From: JAQBXX01 sp947085325
Lineage (GTDB): Bacteria > Pseudomonadota > Gammaproteobacteria > SURF-13
NCBI GenBank assembly: GCA_947085325.1
Contig: CAMTVY010000008.1
Location: 39,831-103,830, forward strand
Direction: 5' to 3'
DNA length: 64,000 nucleotides
The notes under the pieces are model-generated. The model was not told the origin of the DNA, made no database searches, and saw only the letters and a program-made list of their open reading frames with translations. The position numbers and the translations under genes are program-made. Shown one piece after another: positions 26,153-35,310 of the stretch (the first letter of the stretch is position 1; each line of letters begins with the position of its first letter).

Positions 26153-28135
26153 CTATTCGCCGAACGGTGGAACGTCCGGCATGCGCTCGCGCAGAGGTAC
26201 GATAGCACGCCCAAGGCGGTGGCCGAAGATGGCGCTGTAGACCATCACCTGCTGAACGTAATTGCGCGTTTCCGTGAACGGAATATTTTCCACCCAGATA
26301 TCGGCCTTTTGTGTGGTATCCGGCAGCCATTGCCTGATGCGCGACGGGCCGGCATTGTAAGATGCCGTCGCCAAGGCCTGGTGATCATTGTTTTTGTCCA
26401 GCACATGGCGCAAATAGGCGCTGCCGACTTGAATATTTTTGTCGATTTCGAGCAGGTCGTTGATGTGGCGGAGGGGTGAGTTCAGCAGCTTTGCCGTCTG
26501 CGTGCCGGTGGCTGGCATGAGCTGCATGAGCCCGAGTGCGCCTGCGCTGGAGCGTGCATCCGGCATAAAGGCGCTTTCCTGCCGTATGACGCCATATACC
26601 CAGGCGGGATCGAGACCCTGCTGTTCTGCACTGGCCAGCACCTGGTCGCGAAATGCCGTAGGGAAGCGTAACTCGAGGTCATCATTGTGCTCGGCCTTGG
26701 CCAGGGTGAAGATGCTGCGGTCATGCCAGCCCCACTGGCTTGCGATCACGGCAGCGAGTTGACGCTCGCGCTCATCCAGGGATGCAGTGACATAGTCCCA
26801 TTCGCGGCGCGCACTGCCGATCAGGCCCAGCTGGTAGAGTTCGTGGCAGCGCGCAATCCCCGGCAGGGCCCTTACTTTTGCCAGTGCATCCTGGGTGTGC
26901 TGGATGGGGCGGTCATTGAGTGTATAGGGATGCTGCAGACGGTCAGCGGCGAGGAACCCGTAGTAGCTGCGCTGCTGCGCCAGGGAGGCATACATCTGTT
27001 CCGGGCTGACGTGCGGATGGGCACCTGTCGTGGCGGGTCCGAGTTGTTCCAGCGCACGTGCGCGCCAGTACAGCCATTGCTCTTCCTCGCGCTCTGCGGG
27101 TGCCATGGCGTCGAGCGCGGCCAGTACTGCCCGCCAGTCCTGCTTGGCGAGCGCGGCCCGCACACGCCACTGGCGCGTCCTCTCATCCGCCTGGCCGGAC
27201 TCTATCGCTGCCAGCCAATCCAGCGCCTGTGGCAGGCGCTGCAATGCAGCGTAAGTGGCGATATCGCGCTCGGTGGCGCCGCGCTCTTCCTGGCTGAAGC
27301 CATACCTGTCCTTGATGCGCTGCCAGTGCCCGGCGGCCTGGAGTGCATCGCTGCGCGCCAGCCGCTTGATGCCATGACGCAATATGTCGCGGGCCTTGGG
27401 CGTGTCGCTCTTGAAGTCGGCGTGCTCGAGCATGTCCCCGGGGTTGCTGTGCATCCGCTGAAAGCGCTGTACCCACTGCTGTGCATCCGCATCCAGCCCC
27501 TTGGCGAGCACGTCGGCGAAATCCGTCTGGCGGTTGTCCATGGCGAGGCGGATGCGCTGCCAGGACAGGTCGGGGGTCAGGTGACCGGCCACGCGCCACA
27601 ATCCGAACACGCCATCACACTCGCCCGGCTGCGACTTGCCTGTCAGCCACAGCTCCTGCACTTCTGCAAACCAGCCCGGAGGTACAGGCTGGCTCTCGTG
27701 GGCGCGGTAACGTGCCAGTAACTCATAACAGCGCAGCGCCACACCTTGTTCATTGGGATAAGGGCGATATTCCTGCAGATAGGTCTGCCACTGTTTGGCG
27801 CTGATAAGGGTGGAGAGCCAGGCCGCACGCAACCGGCTGCTCACCACCGAGTCACTGTAGCGGCTGAGGAAGTCGCGTATTTCGCTTTCCGGAACATCCG
27901 CAATCCGCTGGCGCAAATCGTCGTAGCGCAAATAGGGGTACAGGGGGTAATCGCGTAACTGACCGGCGAGGTGCTGGTACGTCTTCATGTCGCCGTCATC
28001 CAGTGCCTTGCGTGCCGCGAGAAAGCCGGAGCGCTGTTGTTCCAGCGTGTTCATGCCGTCAGCATGTGCCGGTATCCAGATTAACGGGGTGATGCACAAC
28101 AATAAGACGGGCAGGGTGCGATAGCATAATCTCAT
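26153..28135 (-). CDS. slt: Soluble lytic murein transglycosylase Slt70
   Basis: Slt cuts glycan strands of peptidoglycan in the periplasm, giving anhydromuropeptides. The 660-residue protein has a signal peptide (about residues 1-26), a long alpha-superhelical U domain and linker and a C-terminal SLT domain. The catalytic Glu is in RQESAFMPDARS, with GALGLMQLMPATG and YNAGPSRIRQWLP following. Length fits Slt70. It is divergent from the aldehyde dehydrogenase gene with about 40 bases between starts. Confidence 0.94.
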   Translation of the reverse strand: MRLCYRTLPVLLLCITPLIWIPAHADGMNTLEQQRSGFLAARKALDDGDMKTYQHLAGQLRDYPLYPYLRYDDLRQRIADVPESEIRDFLSRYSDSVVSSRLRAAWLSTLISAKQWQTYLQEYRPYPNEQGVALRCYELLARYRAHESQPVPPGWFAEVQELWLTGKSQPGECDGVFGLWRVAGHLTPDLSWQRIRLAMDNRQTDFADVLAKGLDADAQQWVQRFQRMHSNPGDMLEHADFKSDTPKARDILRHGIKRLARSDALQAAGHWQRIKDRYGFSQEERGATERDIATYAALQRLPQALDWLAAIESGQADERTRQWRVRAALAKQDWRAVLAALDAMAPAEREEEQWLYWRARALEQLGPATTGAHPHVSPEQMYASLAQQRSYYGFLAADRLQHPYTLNDRPIQHTQDALAKVRALPGIARCHELYQLGLIGSARREWDYVTASLDERERQLAAVIASQWGWHDRSIFTLAKAEHNDDLELRFPTAFRDQVLASAEQQGLDPAWVYGVIRQESAFMPDARSSAGALGLMQLMPATGTQTAKLLNSPLRHINDLLEIDKNIQVGSAYLRHVLDKNNDHQALATASYNAGPSRIRQWLPDTTQKADIWVENIPFTETRNYVQQVMVYSAIFGHRLGRAIVPLRERMPDVPPFGE

Positions 28136-28177
28136 GGCGCTATACTAGCGCTAACAACCACTCTGGGGAACCCGGTG

Positions 28178-29542
28178 ATGACGTTCACCTCGACTAATCC
28201 TGCTACGGGCGCGCTGCTCAAGACGGTGCAGCCCTGGAGCGAGCCTGCGCTGGAGCAGTGTCTGCGGCAGGTGGCACGGGCCGCACCGGTATGGGCGGCA
28301 CAGCCGCTGGCGGTACGCGCTGAGTTGCTGCGTCAGATGGCGGCACTGCTGCGCGCGCGCAAGGAGGCGTTGGCGCGCCTGATTACGCTGGAGATGGGCA
28401 AGTTGCTGGTGGAGGCGCAGGCGGAAATAGAGAAGTGCGCCTGGGGTTGCGATTATTATGCCGAGCACGGGGCGCAGTTCCTCGCCCCTGAAATTATTGC
28501 CAGTGATGCGACACGGAGCTATGTGCGGTATGAACCGCTGGGCACCGTGCTGGCAGTGATGCCCTGGAATTTTCCCTTCTGGCAGGTGTTCCGCTGCGCC
28601 ACACCGGCATTATTGGCGGGCAATAGTGTTGTGCTGAAGCATGCCTCTAACGTGCCGCAGTGCGCGCTCGCCATCGAGGAACTGTTCAGTGACGCCGGTT
28701 TCCCGGCGGATGTATTTCGCACGTTGCTGATTGAAAGCAGTCAGGTCGAGCGGGTGATTGCCGACGCACGGGTGCAGGCGGTGAGCATCACCGGCAGCGT
28801 CGGGGCAGGCCGCACCGTGGCAGCGGCCGCAGGCGGGCAGTTGAAGAAAACGGTCCTGGAGTTGGGTGGGTCGGACGCCTTTATTGTGCTGGACGATGCC
28901 GATCTGGATGCTGCTGTGGCGCAGGCGGTGATCTCACGCTTCCTGAATGCCGGGCAGAGCTGCATTGCCGCCAAGCGCATGATAGTGGTGCAGGGTGTTG
29001 CCGATGTGTTTGTGCAGCGGCTGAAGGCGGCAGTGGAGCGCCTGCGGCCCGGTGATCCGCTGGAAGACACGACCACGCTGGCGCCGCTGGCGCGTGCCGA
29101 TCTGTGCACCGAGCTGCATGCCCAGATCAGCGACAGCATTGCCAGCGGCGCGCTGGCGCTGACGGGCTGCACCCTGCTGCCCGGCCCCGGACATTATTAC
29201 GCGCCCTCCTTGCTGGATCAGGTCAAGCCGGGCATGCGCGCCTGGCACGAAGAGTTGTTCGGGCCAGTGGCATGCGTGATCCGCGCACGCGATGAGCGTG
29301 ATGCCGTGCGTATTGCCAATGACACATGTTTTGGCCTGGGCGGGAGCGTGTGGACACAGGACAGTGCGCGCGGTGAGCAGATTGCGTGCGCGCTGCAATG
29401 CGGGGCGGCGTTTGTAAACGGCATCGTCAAGAGCGACCCGCGCCTGCCCTTCGGCGGCATCAAGGAGTCTGGTTATGGCCGTGAGCTTGCGCGCCATGGC
29501 CTGCTCGAGTTTGTAAACAGCAAGACCGTGTGGATCAAGTAG
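28178..29542 (+). CDS. NAD(P)-dependent aldehyde dehydrogenase, probable succinate-semialdehyde dehydrogenase
   Basis: The 454-residue enzyme has the PWNFPFWQ motif, the active-site Glu in LELGGSDAF and the catalytic Cys in NAGQSCIAAKR. Its length and N-terminus (STNPATGALLKTV) fit the short GabD/Sad group, which oxidises succinate semialdehyde to succinate, but related aldehydes cannot be excluded. ATG at 28178 directly follows a GTG (28175); GGGGAA lies upstream. The TauE/SafE gene follows after four bases. Confidence 0.85.
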   Translation: MTFTSTNPATGALLKTVQPWSEPALEQCLRQVARAAPVWAAQPLAVRAELLRQMAALLRARKEALARLITLEMGKLLVEAQAEIEKCAWGCDYYAEHGAQFLAPEIIASDATRSYVRYEPLGTVLAVMPWNFPFWQVFRCATPALLAGNSVVLKHASNVPQCALAIEELFSDAGFPADVFRTLLIESSQVERVIADARVQAVSITGSVGAGRTVAAAAGGQLKKTVLELGGSDAFIVLDDADLDAAVAQAVISRFLNAGQSCIAAKRMIVVQGVADVFVQRLKAAVERLRPGDPLEDTTTLAPLARADLCTELHAQISDSIASGALALTGCTLLPGPGHYYAPSLLDQVKPGMRAWHEELFGPVACVIRARDERDAVRIANDTCFGLGGSVWTQDSARGEQIACALQCGAAFVNGIVKSDPRLPFGGIKESGYGRELARHGLLEFVNSKTVWIK

Positions 29543-29546
29543 CGCC

Positions 29547-30338
29547 ATGGAGATCGTGGCGCTGTACCTGCTGCTGGGCGCTTTTGTGGGTGTGGTCGCG
29601 GGCCTGTTCGGCGTCGGTGGCGGCCTGATCATTGTTCCCGCGCTATTGTTTATCTTTCACGGCAGCGAGATGTCTGCGGCGGTAATCATGCACATGGCGA
29701 TAGGCACTTCGCTCGCCACCATCATGGTCACGTCGCTGTCTTCGGTGCGCGCGCATCACCAACACGGTGCCGTGTTGTGGCCGGTAGTTGTAAAGCTCGC
29801 GCCGGGTATCGTGGCCGGCACCCTGCTCGGGGCCTACGTCGTGAATCAGCTGCCTAATGCGGCGCTGCGCATAATTTTCGGCATATTCGAGTTGCTGGTG
29901 GCGATGCAGATGGCCTTCGGCATCAAGGCCTCGCCGCACCGTCAGCTGCCGGGCTGGCCCGGTATGAGTCTGACGGGCGCCATTATCGGCAAGGTTTCCG
30001 CCATCATCGGCATCGGCGGCGGCACGCTTACCGTACCGTTTCTGGTCTGGTGCAATACCGGCATACGTCAGGCGGTGGCCACGTCTGCCGCCTGTGGCCT
30101 GCCCATCGCGGTGGCCGGCACTGTGGGCTTCATCATCACCGGCTGGAATGCGGCGCAACTGCCGGCCTGGAGCACGGGCTATATTTACTGGCCTGCCTTC
30201 GCGGGCATTGCCGCTGCCAGTGTATTATTCGCGCCGCTCGGCGCCAAGCTCGCGCACACGCTGCCTGCCGCCAAGCTGAAAATTTACTTTGCGCTGCTGC
30301 TGGCATTCCTGGGCGTACGCATGCTGCTGTTCAGCTGA
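29547..30338 (+). CDS. Sulfite exporter TauE/SafE family permease
   Basis: The 263-residue membrane protein has about eight helices and the internal duplication typical of the family: GVGGGLIIVPALLF near residue 22 and GIGGGTLTVPFLVW near residue 153. Members export sulfite, sulfoacetate or other small anions; substrate cannot be read from sequence. In an organism with soxYZ a role in sulfur compound export is plausible but inferred. It is probably co-transcribed with the aldehyde dehydrogenase and converges on lplT. Confidence 0.88.
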   Translation: MEIVALYLLLGAFVGVVAGLFGVGGGLIIVPALLFIFHGSEMSAAVIMHMAIGTSLATIMVTSLSSVRAHHQHGAVLWPVVVKLAPGIVAGTLLGAYVVNQLPNAALRIIFGIFELLVAMQMAFGIKASPHRQLPGWPGMSLTGAIIGKVSAIIGIGGGTLTVPFLVWCNTGIRQAVATSAACGLPIAVAGTVGFIITGWNAAQLPAWSTGYIYWPAFAGIAAASVLFAPLGAKLAHTLPAAKLKIYFALLLAFLGVRMLLFS

Positions 30339-30352
30339 ATCACCAGTGAGGG

Positions 30353-31558
30353 TCAGGGTTTCCGGCGGCGCATGGCGTAGAGCCACAGCATACCGAGCAG
30401 GATGAGCGCACCAAACCCGAATGCGACCTGCATGATCGGCGCGCCCATGCGTACGATCAGGGTATAGAGCCCGACCAGCAACAGCATGGCGAGATTCTCG
30501 CAGAAATTCTGCACCGCAACCGCATGCCCGGCGCCGACGGTTTCATGGCCGCGTTCCTGTAGCAGCGCGTTCAGCGGCACCACAAACATGCCGCCGCACG
30601 CGCCGATCAGCACCAGCAAGGTGATGCTGACATAGATGTCCTGCGCGCCAGCGAGCGCCATCACCGCAACACCCAGCACGAGCCCGGGGTACAGCGCACG
30701 ATTTACCGTGGGCAGGGTGATGTAGCGGGCGGCGAGCAGCGCCCCCAGCGCGATCCCCACGGCGACAACACCGCTCAGATTGGCCGGGGTTTTGTTGTCG
30801 CTGATGAGGAGCGCTACCGGCACCCATGCTACCAGCAGAAAACGCAGGGTGCTGCCGCTGCCCCAGAATAAACTGGTGCCGGCGAGCGAGAAGCGCGCGT
30901 CACGATTGCGTAGCAGTGTCGACAGGGCATGGCGAAAATCCATGACCAGCGCCTGCAGGTCTGCACGTTGCAAAGGGTGTTCGGCTGCAAGACGCGGAAT
31001 CATGAGATTGCTGAGCGCAGCAAGCAGATAGCAGGCTGTTATGGAGACCAGTGCCAGCTGTACTGAGATGTCCGCGAGGATGCCGCCCGCCACCGCGCCC
31101 AGCAGAATCGCGATGATGGTTGAGCCTTCCATCAGACTGTTGGCCTTGACCAGTTGCTCGGTGCTGACCAGCTGGCGCAGAATGCCGTACTTCGCAGGCG
31201 AATAGGCCGCAGCGCCAAGCCCCACCAGGCCGTAGGCCAGCCAGGGGTTGAGTCCGGCGAGCATCGCTGCGGCGCCAAAGAACTTGAGCCCGTTGCCCAG
31301 CATCATCACCCGTCCTTTGGGAAAGCTGTCGGCGAAGGGTCCCACAAACGGCGCGAACACAATGAATGCCAGGATGAAAAACTCCTGCAACAACGGTGCG
31401 TGCCAGTCCTGGTAGGCGGCCAGCGATTTGACCAGTGCGATCGCTGCAAACAGCAGTGCATTGTCTGCCAATGCCGACAGAAATTGTGCCAGCAGCACGG
31501 CCAGCATCGGGCGGGATGTCAGCCTGACACCAAGTGCAGTAGTTTCAGGGGTCGTCAT
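30353..31558 (-). CDS. lplT: Lysophospholipid transporter LplT
   Basis: LplT is a major-facilitator flippase that moves lysophosphatidylethanolamine into the inner leaflet for re-acylation by Aas. The 401-residue protein has about 12 helices and family motifs (FLSALADNALLFAAIALVK, AYSPAKYGILRQLV, KANSLMEGSTI). It is the last gene of a tight operon with aas; the upstream amidohydrolase gene overlaps its start by four bases. In Escherichia coli lplT and aas are direct neighbours, so the inserted gene is unusual. Confidence 0.93.
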   Translation of the reverse strand: MTTPETTALGVRLTSRPMLAVLLAQFLSALADNALLFAAIALVKSLAAYQDWHAPLLQEFFILAFIVFAPFVGPFADSFPKGRVMMLGNGLKFFGAAAMLAGLNPWLAYGLVGLGAAAYSPAKYGILRQLVSTEQLVKANSLMEGSTIIAILLGAVAGGILADISVQLALVSITACYLLAALSNLMIPRLAAEHPLQRADLQALVMDFRHALSTLLRNRDARFSLAGTSLFWGSGSTLRFLLVAWVPVALLISDNKTPANLSGVVAVGIALGALLAARYITLPTVNRALYPGLVLGVAVMALAGAQDIYVSITLLVLIGACGGMFVVPLNALLQERGHETVGAGHAVAVQNFCENLAMLLLVGLYTLIVRMGAPIMQVAFGFGALILLGMLWLYAMRRRKP

Positions 31559-32787
31559 GGTTGCCTGAAAAATGCACGTGTTTCAAAGATGGATCGGGCA
31601 AGCTGTTTGGAGCCGAATCGCAGATGGCGCTTGGTAACAAAATCAAACAGCAGCGGATTGTACGTGCGCAGTTCTTGCAAAACCGACGCTGCAGCAGCGT
31701 CAATCAGCTGCAAGTCAACCAGCAGATTCACCGAGAACAGCGGCATGACGCCGGGCAAGGGGTAGTCAGAGCCATTGAGCAGCCTGGGATGCCAGTCATC
31801 GCGTTCGAGTATGAGTTTCAGCGCGCGGGCGCGGTTGCTTTGCGTCATGGCCGAGATGTCGCCAAATAATCTGCCGTGATAGCGGGGGTCATCCATGAGC
31901 CGTGCAAACAGCTGGATGCTGTCCCGCCAGGGGCCATTGCTGCCTTGATCTAGATCGCGATCCTGGCCCAGCGAGGCGCAGTGTGCCGCAACCACGCGCA
32001 CCCCCTGCTCAAGGGCGCGGCGCAACTTGAGGGGGTTGCCGTATTCCTGGTGGCCACCGCCGTGCACGGCGCGCTCGGTGCCTGCATGCGTGATCAGCGG
32101 CATATCATGCCGGGCCAGCGCCGCATAAAAGCGGTCGCACAAAGGCGAGGCGGGATCAATGCCCATAGCGGCGGGCAGCCATTTTACGGCGCGTGCACCC
32201 TGGGTGACGGCATCATCCAAGGCGGCGATGCAGTCGCTGCGGTACGGGTGTATGGATGCCGCCCACTCATACAGCCCGGGATGCTGTTGCGCGACATCCC
32301 GGGCATAACTGTTCGGCGTATAAAATGTGGTGCGGTTCTCGTCGAGCTCACCGGATTCAGTGTAATAGCTGTCAAAGGCCAGCAGCAGCAGCTTGCAGCC
32401 GCTGCGCATGTCGCCCATCAGGCTGTTCATGCGCTCCAGATAACCCCGGTCAATTCCATCGCTGCCGCCACTGGCGCAGCCGCCATTCAGAAAGAACAGC
32501 TTTTGCGCATACTGAATCGGGTGTAGCAGACTGTCCATGTCCGGGCTCACCCGGATACCGCTGCCACTGTCACCTGCGCCTATGAGATGTACGTGGCTAT
32601 CCCAGACGTTCTCAGGCGTCAATCCGTGCCACGCTGCCTGTACCAGCTCATGTTGCGCGAGGTGGGCCGGTAAACGCCCGAGGCAGGGATTGATGAAACC
32701 TTGTTCCGGCCATAACCGCCAGCCGGTCACGCCCAGCGCCGGCAGCGCAAGTGCTGCACCGCCCAGCAGGAAATCCCGCCGCCTCAT
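31555..32787 (-). CDS. Amidohydrolase-family metal-dependent hydrolase with N-terminal export or anchor signal
   Basis: The 410-residue protein has a short Arg-rich N-terminus (MRRRDFLLGGAALALPALG) that looks like a Tat-type signal or anchor, then an amidohydrolase_2 barrel: the HxH metal motif in DSHVHLIG (about residue 65), a middle His in ITHAGTE, another in AAHCASLG, and the late Asp in NGSDYPLPG. The substrate is unknown; family members include decarboxylases and lactonases. Four-base overlaps with both aas and lplT place it inside a lysophospholipid salvage operon, so a lipid-derived or head-group substrate in the periplasm is possible but unproven. Confidence 0.82.
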   Translation of the reverse strand: MRRRDFLLGGAALALPALGVTGWRLWPEQGFINPCLGRLPAHLAQHELVQAAWHGLTPENVWDSHVHLIGAGDSGSGIRVSPDMDSLLHPIQYAQKLFFLNGGCASGGSDGIDRGYLERMNSLMGDMRSGCKLLLLAFDSYYTESGELDENRTTFYTPNSYARDVAQQHPGLYEWAASIHPYRSDCIAALDDAVTQGARAVKWLPAAMGIDPASPLCDRFYAALARHDMPLITHAGTERAVHGGGHQEYGNPLKLRRALEQGVRVVAAHCASLGQDRDLDQGSNGPWRDSIQLFARLMDDPRYHGRLFGDISAMTQSNRARALKLILERDDWHPRLLNGSDYPLPGVMPLFSVNLLVDLQLIDAAAASVLQELRTYNPLLFDFVTKRHLRFGSKQLARSIFETRAFFRQP

Positions 32788-34919
32788 GGCGCCTGCTCCG
32801 CAAGTGTATGCAGGGCTACATAGTCAATCTTGCCGGTGCCGAGCAAGGGCAGGCTGGCGACATGCAGAATCCTGCGCGGCACAGTGATATCGGCGTGGCC
32901 GAGTTCACGTGCCGCCCGCTGGAGCGCCTCCCTGGACAGCTGTGGATCAGTGCTGACCAGCACGATGGCCTCGCCTCGCTGCGGGTCAGTGATGGCCGTG
33001 GCCGCGTGCTGTGCCTCAGGTGAGGCATGGTTGGCGATATGCTCAGTCACCTCCAGTGACACCATCTCGCCGGCCACCTTGGCGAAGCGTTTGACGCGGC
33101 CCAGTATGCGCACGAAACCGTTGTCATCAATCTCGACCACATCGCCGGTGCAATACCAGCCCATGCCTACCTCGGAAGCGGGGGGCTCAAGCACGCCCGG
33201 GCGCTCATGCCGATAGTAACCTGACATCACATTGGGTCCGCGCACGTGCAATAACCCGCCGCGCTCAATGCCTGGCACAGGCAGTACCTGCGCCTCGATG
33301 CCGGGGAGAAACTGGCCGACCGTGCCCGCGCTGTAGGCCATGGGTGTGTTAACGGCCAGCACCGGGGCCGTTTCCGTGGCCCCGTAACCTTCCAGTATGC
33401 GCAGGCCGAACTTTTCAGACCACACTGCGCGCACGGCGTCCGATAATTTCTCTGCACCGGCAATCACGTAGCGCAGGCGGTGGAAATCATAAGGATGTGC
33501 GAATTTGGCATAGTTGCCGAGAAAAGTGCTGGTGCCGTACAGGACGGTGCAAGCCCGGTCGTACGCGACCTCCGGGATAACGCGATAATGTAATGGTGAT
33601 GGATAAAGAAACAGCCGGGTGCCGGTCAGCAAGGGCAGCAGTGCGCCCGCCGTCAGCCCGAACGCATGAAACACGGGCATGGCATTCAGTATCTTGTCGT
33701 GCGGGGAGAAATCTATAACGGAGCGTATCTGGGCTATGTTCGACACCAGCGCGCGATGCGATAGCACAACACCTTTGGGTTTACCTTCCGATCCTGAGGT
33801 AAACAAGACCACCGCTGCGGCCTCCGGGTCGCCGGCTTGCATCACCAGCCGGGGGAAGGGTAATGCCAGCAGTAGTAGCCACAGTTTGTCGAGCAGGCTG
33901 AAGCGTGAGCGCATGTCTTCGAGATACAGTAGCCGGACATCTTTTAGCGCCGCAAGCTGCTGAGTCAGGCCCGCTTTTCTGACAAATTCGCGAGAGGTAA
34001 TTACGGTTTTTATCCGGGCCGCATGACAGGCGCTTTGCATACCCTCTGTGCCGGCAGTGTAGTTGAGCATGGCAGGCACACGGCCCCATGCGTTCATGCC
34101 CAGAAACAGGCAGACGGTGCTGGTGAGATTGGGCAGCAGGATGCCGATGTTTTCACCCGGCCCGCTGAATTTTGCGCTGAGCCGCCCCAGGGCCAGCGTC
34201 ATTTTAAGAACATGGGCGTAGGAATACTCTATTTGCTGAACATCCTCAACAATACGCCGCCGTCGGCCGTGCAGTTTTATGGTATCAAGCAGCATCGTGT
34301 GGAGGGGCTGGCATGGCTGGGTGTTAAACACCATTGCCTGCATGATCCTGCGGAGTGCCTCGCCTGCAAGTTTGCGGCGTTCTTTGGCGTTGCCAGTCTC
34401 GGGCAGAGATAGCCGTGTTGCGGGTTGGATTGAAATGCGTATGGCCGGGAACAGCGTATGTGGGTGGCTGTCGCGGGTGCGGCTGAACCATGAGCCGCTC
34501 AAGCCATCAATGCCGACCGGGATAATCGTGGCGCCGGTTTTGGCGGCGGCGAAGGCCGGGCCATCGTACACTTTCATCAGGCTGCCGGTGGTAGTGATTC
34601 TGCCTTCCGGAAAGATCATCACCGGCCGGCCTTGTTCCAGCAGCCGTATGACTTTCTTCATGGCGAGAGGATTTTCAGGGTCTATCGTCAAATGCTCGAT
34701 CAGCGCCAGTACAATACGGAAGGGCCCTGTGCGTGCAACATCGGTATTGACGACAAATACCGGATCGACAGGCAGGAACAGGCCGAGCAACAAGCCATCC
34801 AGAAACGATTGATGGTTGGCGATAATGAGGAGTCTTTGCTGCGCAGGCAATGCCACCTCGCCCGTGACGCGCACCCGAAACAAAACCTTCAATAGCGCTT
34901 TCAATACTATTCTAAGCAT
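32784..34919 (-). CDS. aas: Bifunctional acyl-ACP synthetase / 2-acylglycerophosphoethanolamine acyltransferase Aas
   Basis: Aas activates fatty acid on bound acyl carrier protein and re-acylates lysophosphatidylethanolamine at the inner membrane. The 711-residue protein has an N-terminal PlsC-type acyltransferase domain (NHQSFLDG, FPEGRITTTG, about residues 25-200) and a C-terminal AMP-binding synthetase domain (LFTSGSEGKPKGVVLSHRA, GYGATETAPV). Both domains seem complete. It follows the arsR-like gene by 20 bases and overlaps the amidohydrolase gene by four. Confidence 0.95.
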   Translation of the reverse strand: MLRIVLKALLKVLFRVRVTGEVALPAQQRLLIIANHQSFLDGLLLGLFLPVDPVFVVNTDVARTGPFRIVLALIEHLTIDPENPLAMKKVIRLLEQGRPVMIFPEGRITTTGSLMKVYDGPAFAAAKTGATIIPVGIDGLSGSWFSRTRDSHPHTLFPAIRISIQPATRLSLPETGNAKERRKLAGEALRRIMQAMVFNTQPCQPLHTMLLDTIKLHGRRRRIVEDVQQIEYSYAHVLKMTLALGRLSAKFSGPGENIGILLPNLTSTVCLFLGMNAWGRVPAMLNYTAGTEGMQSACHAARIKTVITSREFVRKAGLTQQLAALKDVRLLYLEDMRSRFSLLDKLWLLLLALPFPRLVMQAGDPEAAAVVLFTSGSEGKPKGVVLSHRALVSNIAQIRSVIDFSPHDKILNAMPVFHAFGLTAGALLPLLTGTRLFLYPSPLHYRVIPEVAYDRACTVLYGTSTFLGNYAKFAHPYDFHRLRYVIAGAEKLSDAVRAVWSEKFGLRILEGYGATETAPVLAVNTPMAYSAGTVGQFLPGIEAQVLPVPGIERGGLLHVRGPNVMSGYYRHERPGVLEPPASEVGMGWYCTGDVVEIDDNGFVRILGRVKRFAKVAGEMVSLEVTEHIANHASPEAQHAATAITDPQRGEAIVLVSTDPQLSREALQRAARELGHADITVPRRILHVASLPLLGTGKIDYVALHTLAEQAP

Positions 34920-34939
34920 GTCATCCCCCGGGGCTGCGG

Positions 34940-35251
34940 CTAGACATCAGTTTTCACGTAGTCGCGCACATCTTTCAATATCCGTAGCAGAAAGGGGCGA
35001 TTGATCCACAAGTACAGCTCTTTCCCGATTTTCTCGCTCAGCAATACCTGGGCCTCACGCAACACTCTCAGGTGATGGTCGACGGCTGAGCGTGACAGGC
35101 TGGAGACAGCCACTAGCTGGCTCACATTCAACCGCTCCCCCGGCTCAAAGGTGAGCAGGATGCGCTGCCTGTGCTCGTCACCCAGTGCCGTAAAGGCCTT
35201 GGAGGCCACCTGCCACTGTGGCGGCAGGGCACGAAGATAATTTTTGTTCAT
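34940..35251 (-). CDS. ArsR-family winged-helix transcriptional regulator
   Basis: The 103-residue protein has an ArsR-like core: FTALGDEHRQRILLTF, the recognition helix SLSRSAVDHHLRVLREAQVL and a beta wing (SEKIGKELYLWIN). No cysteine is present, so classical arsenic or cadmium sensing is unlikely; the signal could be a small molecule or redox-independent metal site. It heads the aas-amidohydrolase-lplT operon and is a candidate local regulator. The upstream region is strongly A+T-rich with palindromic elements. Confidence 0.85.
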   Translation of the reverse strand: MNKNYLRALPPQWQVASKAFTALGDEHRQRILLTFEPGERLNVSQLVAVSSLSRSAVDHHLRVLREAQVLLSEKIGKELYLWINRPFLLRILKDVRDYVKTDV

Positions 35252-35286
35252 AACTACATAATTATTTATATAGTTATATAAGTCAA
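35250..35286 (-). promoter_or_regulatory. Candidate promoter and operator of the arsR-aas operon
   Basis: The A+T-rich stretch upstream of the regulator holds an inverted repeat, ATAACTA at 35250-35256 and TAGTTAT at 35271-35277, and a palindrome ATAATTAT at 35258-35265. On the minus strand TTGACT (35286-35281) is a good -35 match; a weak -10 (AATTAT) lies 17 bases further and almost touches the start codon, so the mRNA could be nearly leaderless. Autoregulation by the ArsR-like protein is inferred from position. Confidence 0.4.
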
Positions 35287-35310
35287 GCGTTAGCCGCGTG
35301 GTTTTTTGGG

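Noticed and set aside
26687..27721. Open frame on the + strand opposite slt
   Set aside because: Slt is intact on the minus strand; the opposite product is low in plausible motifs.
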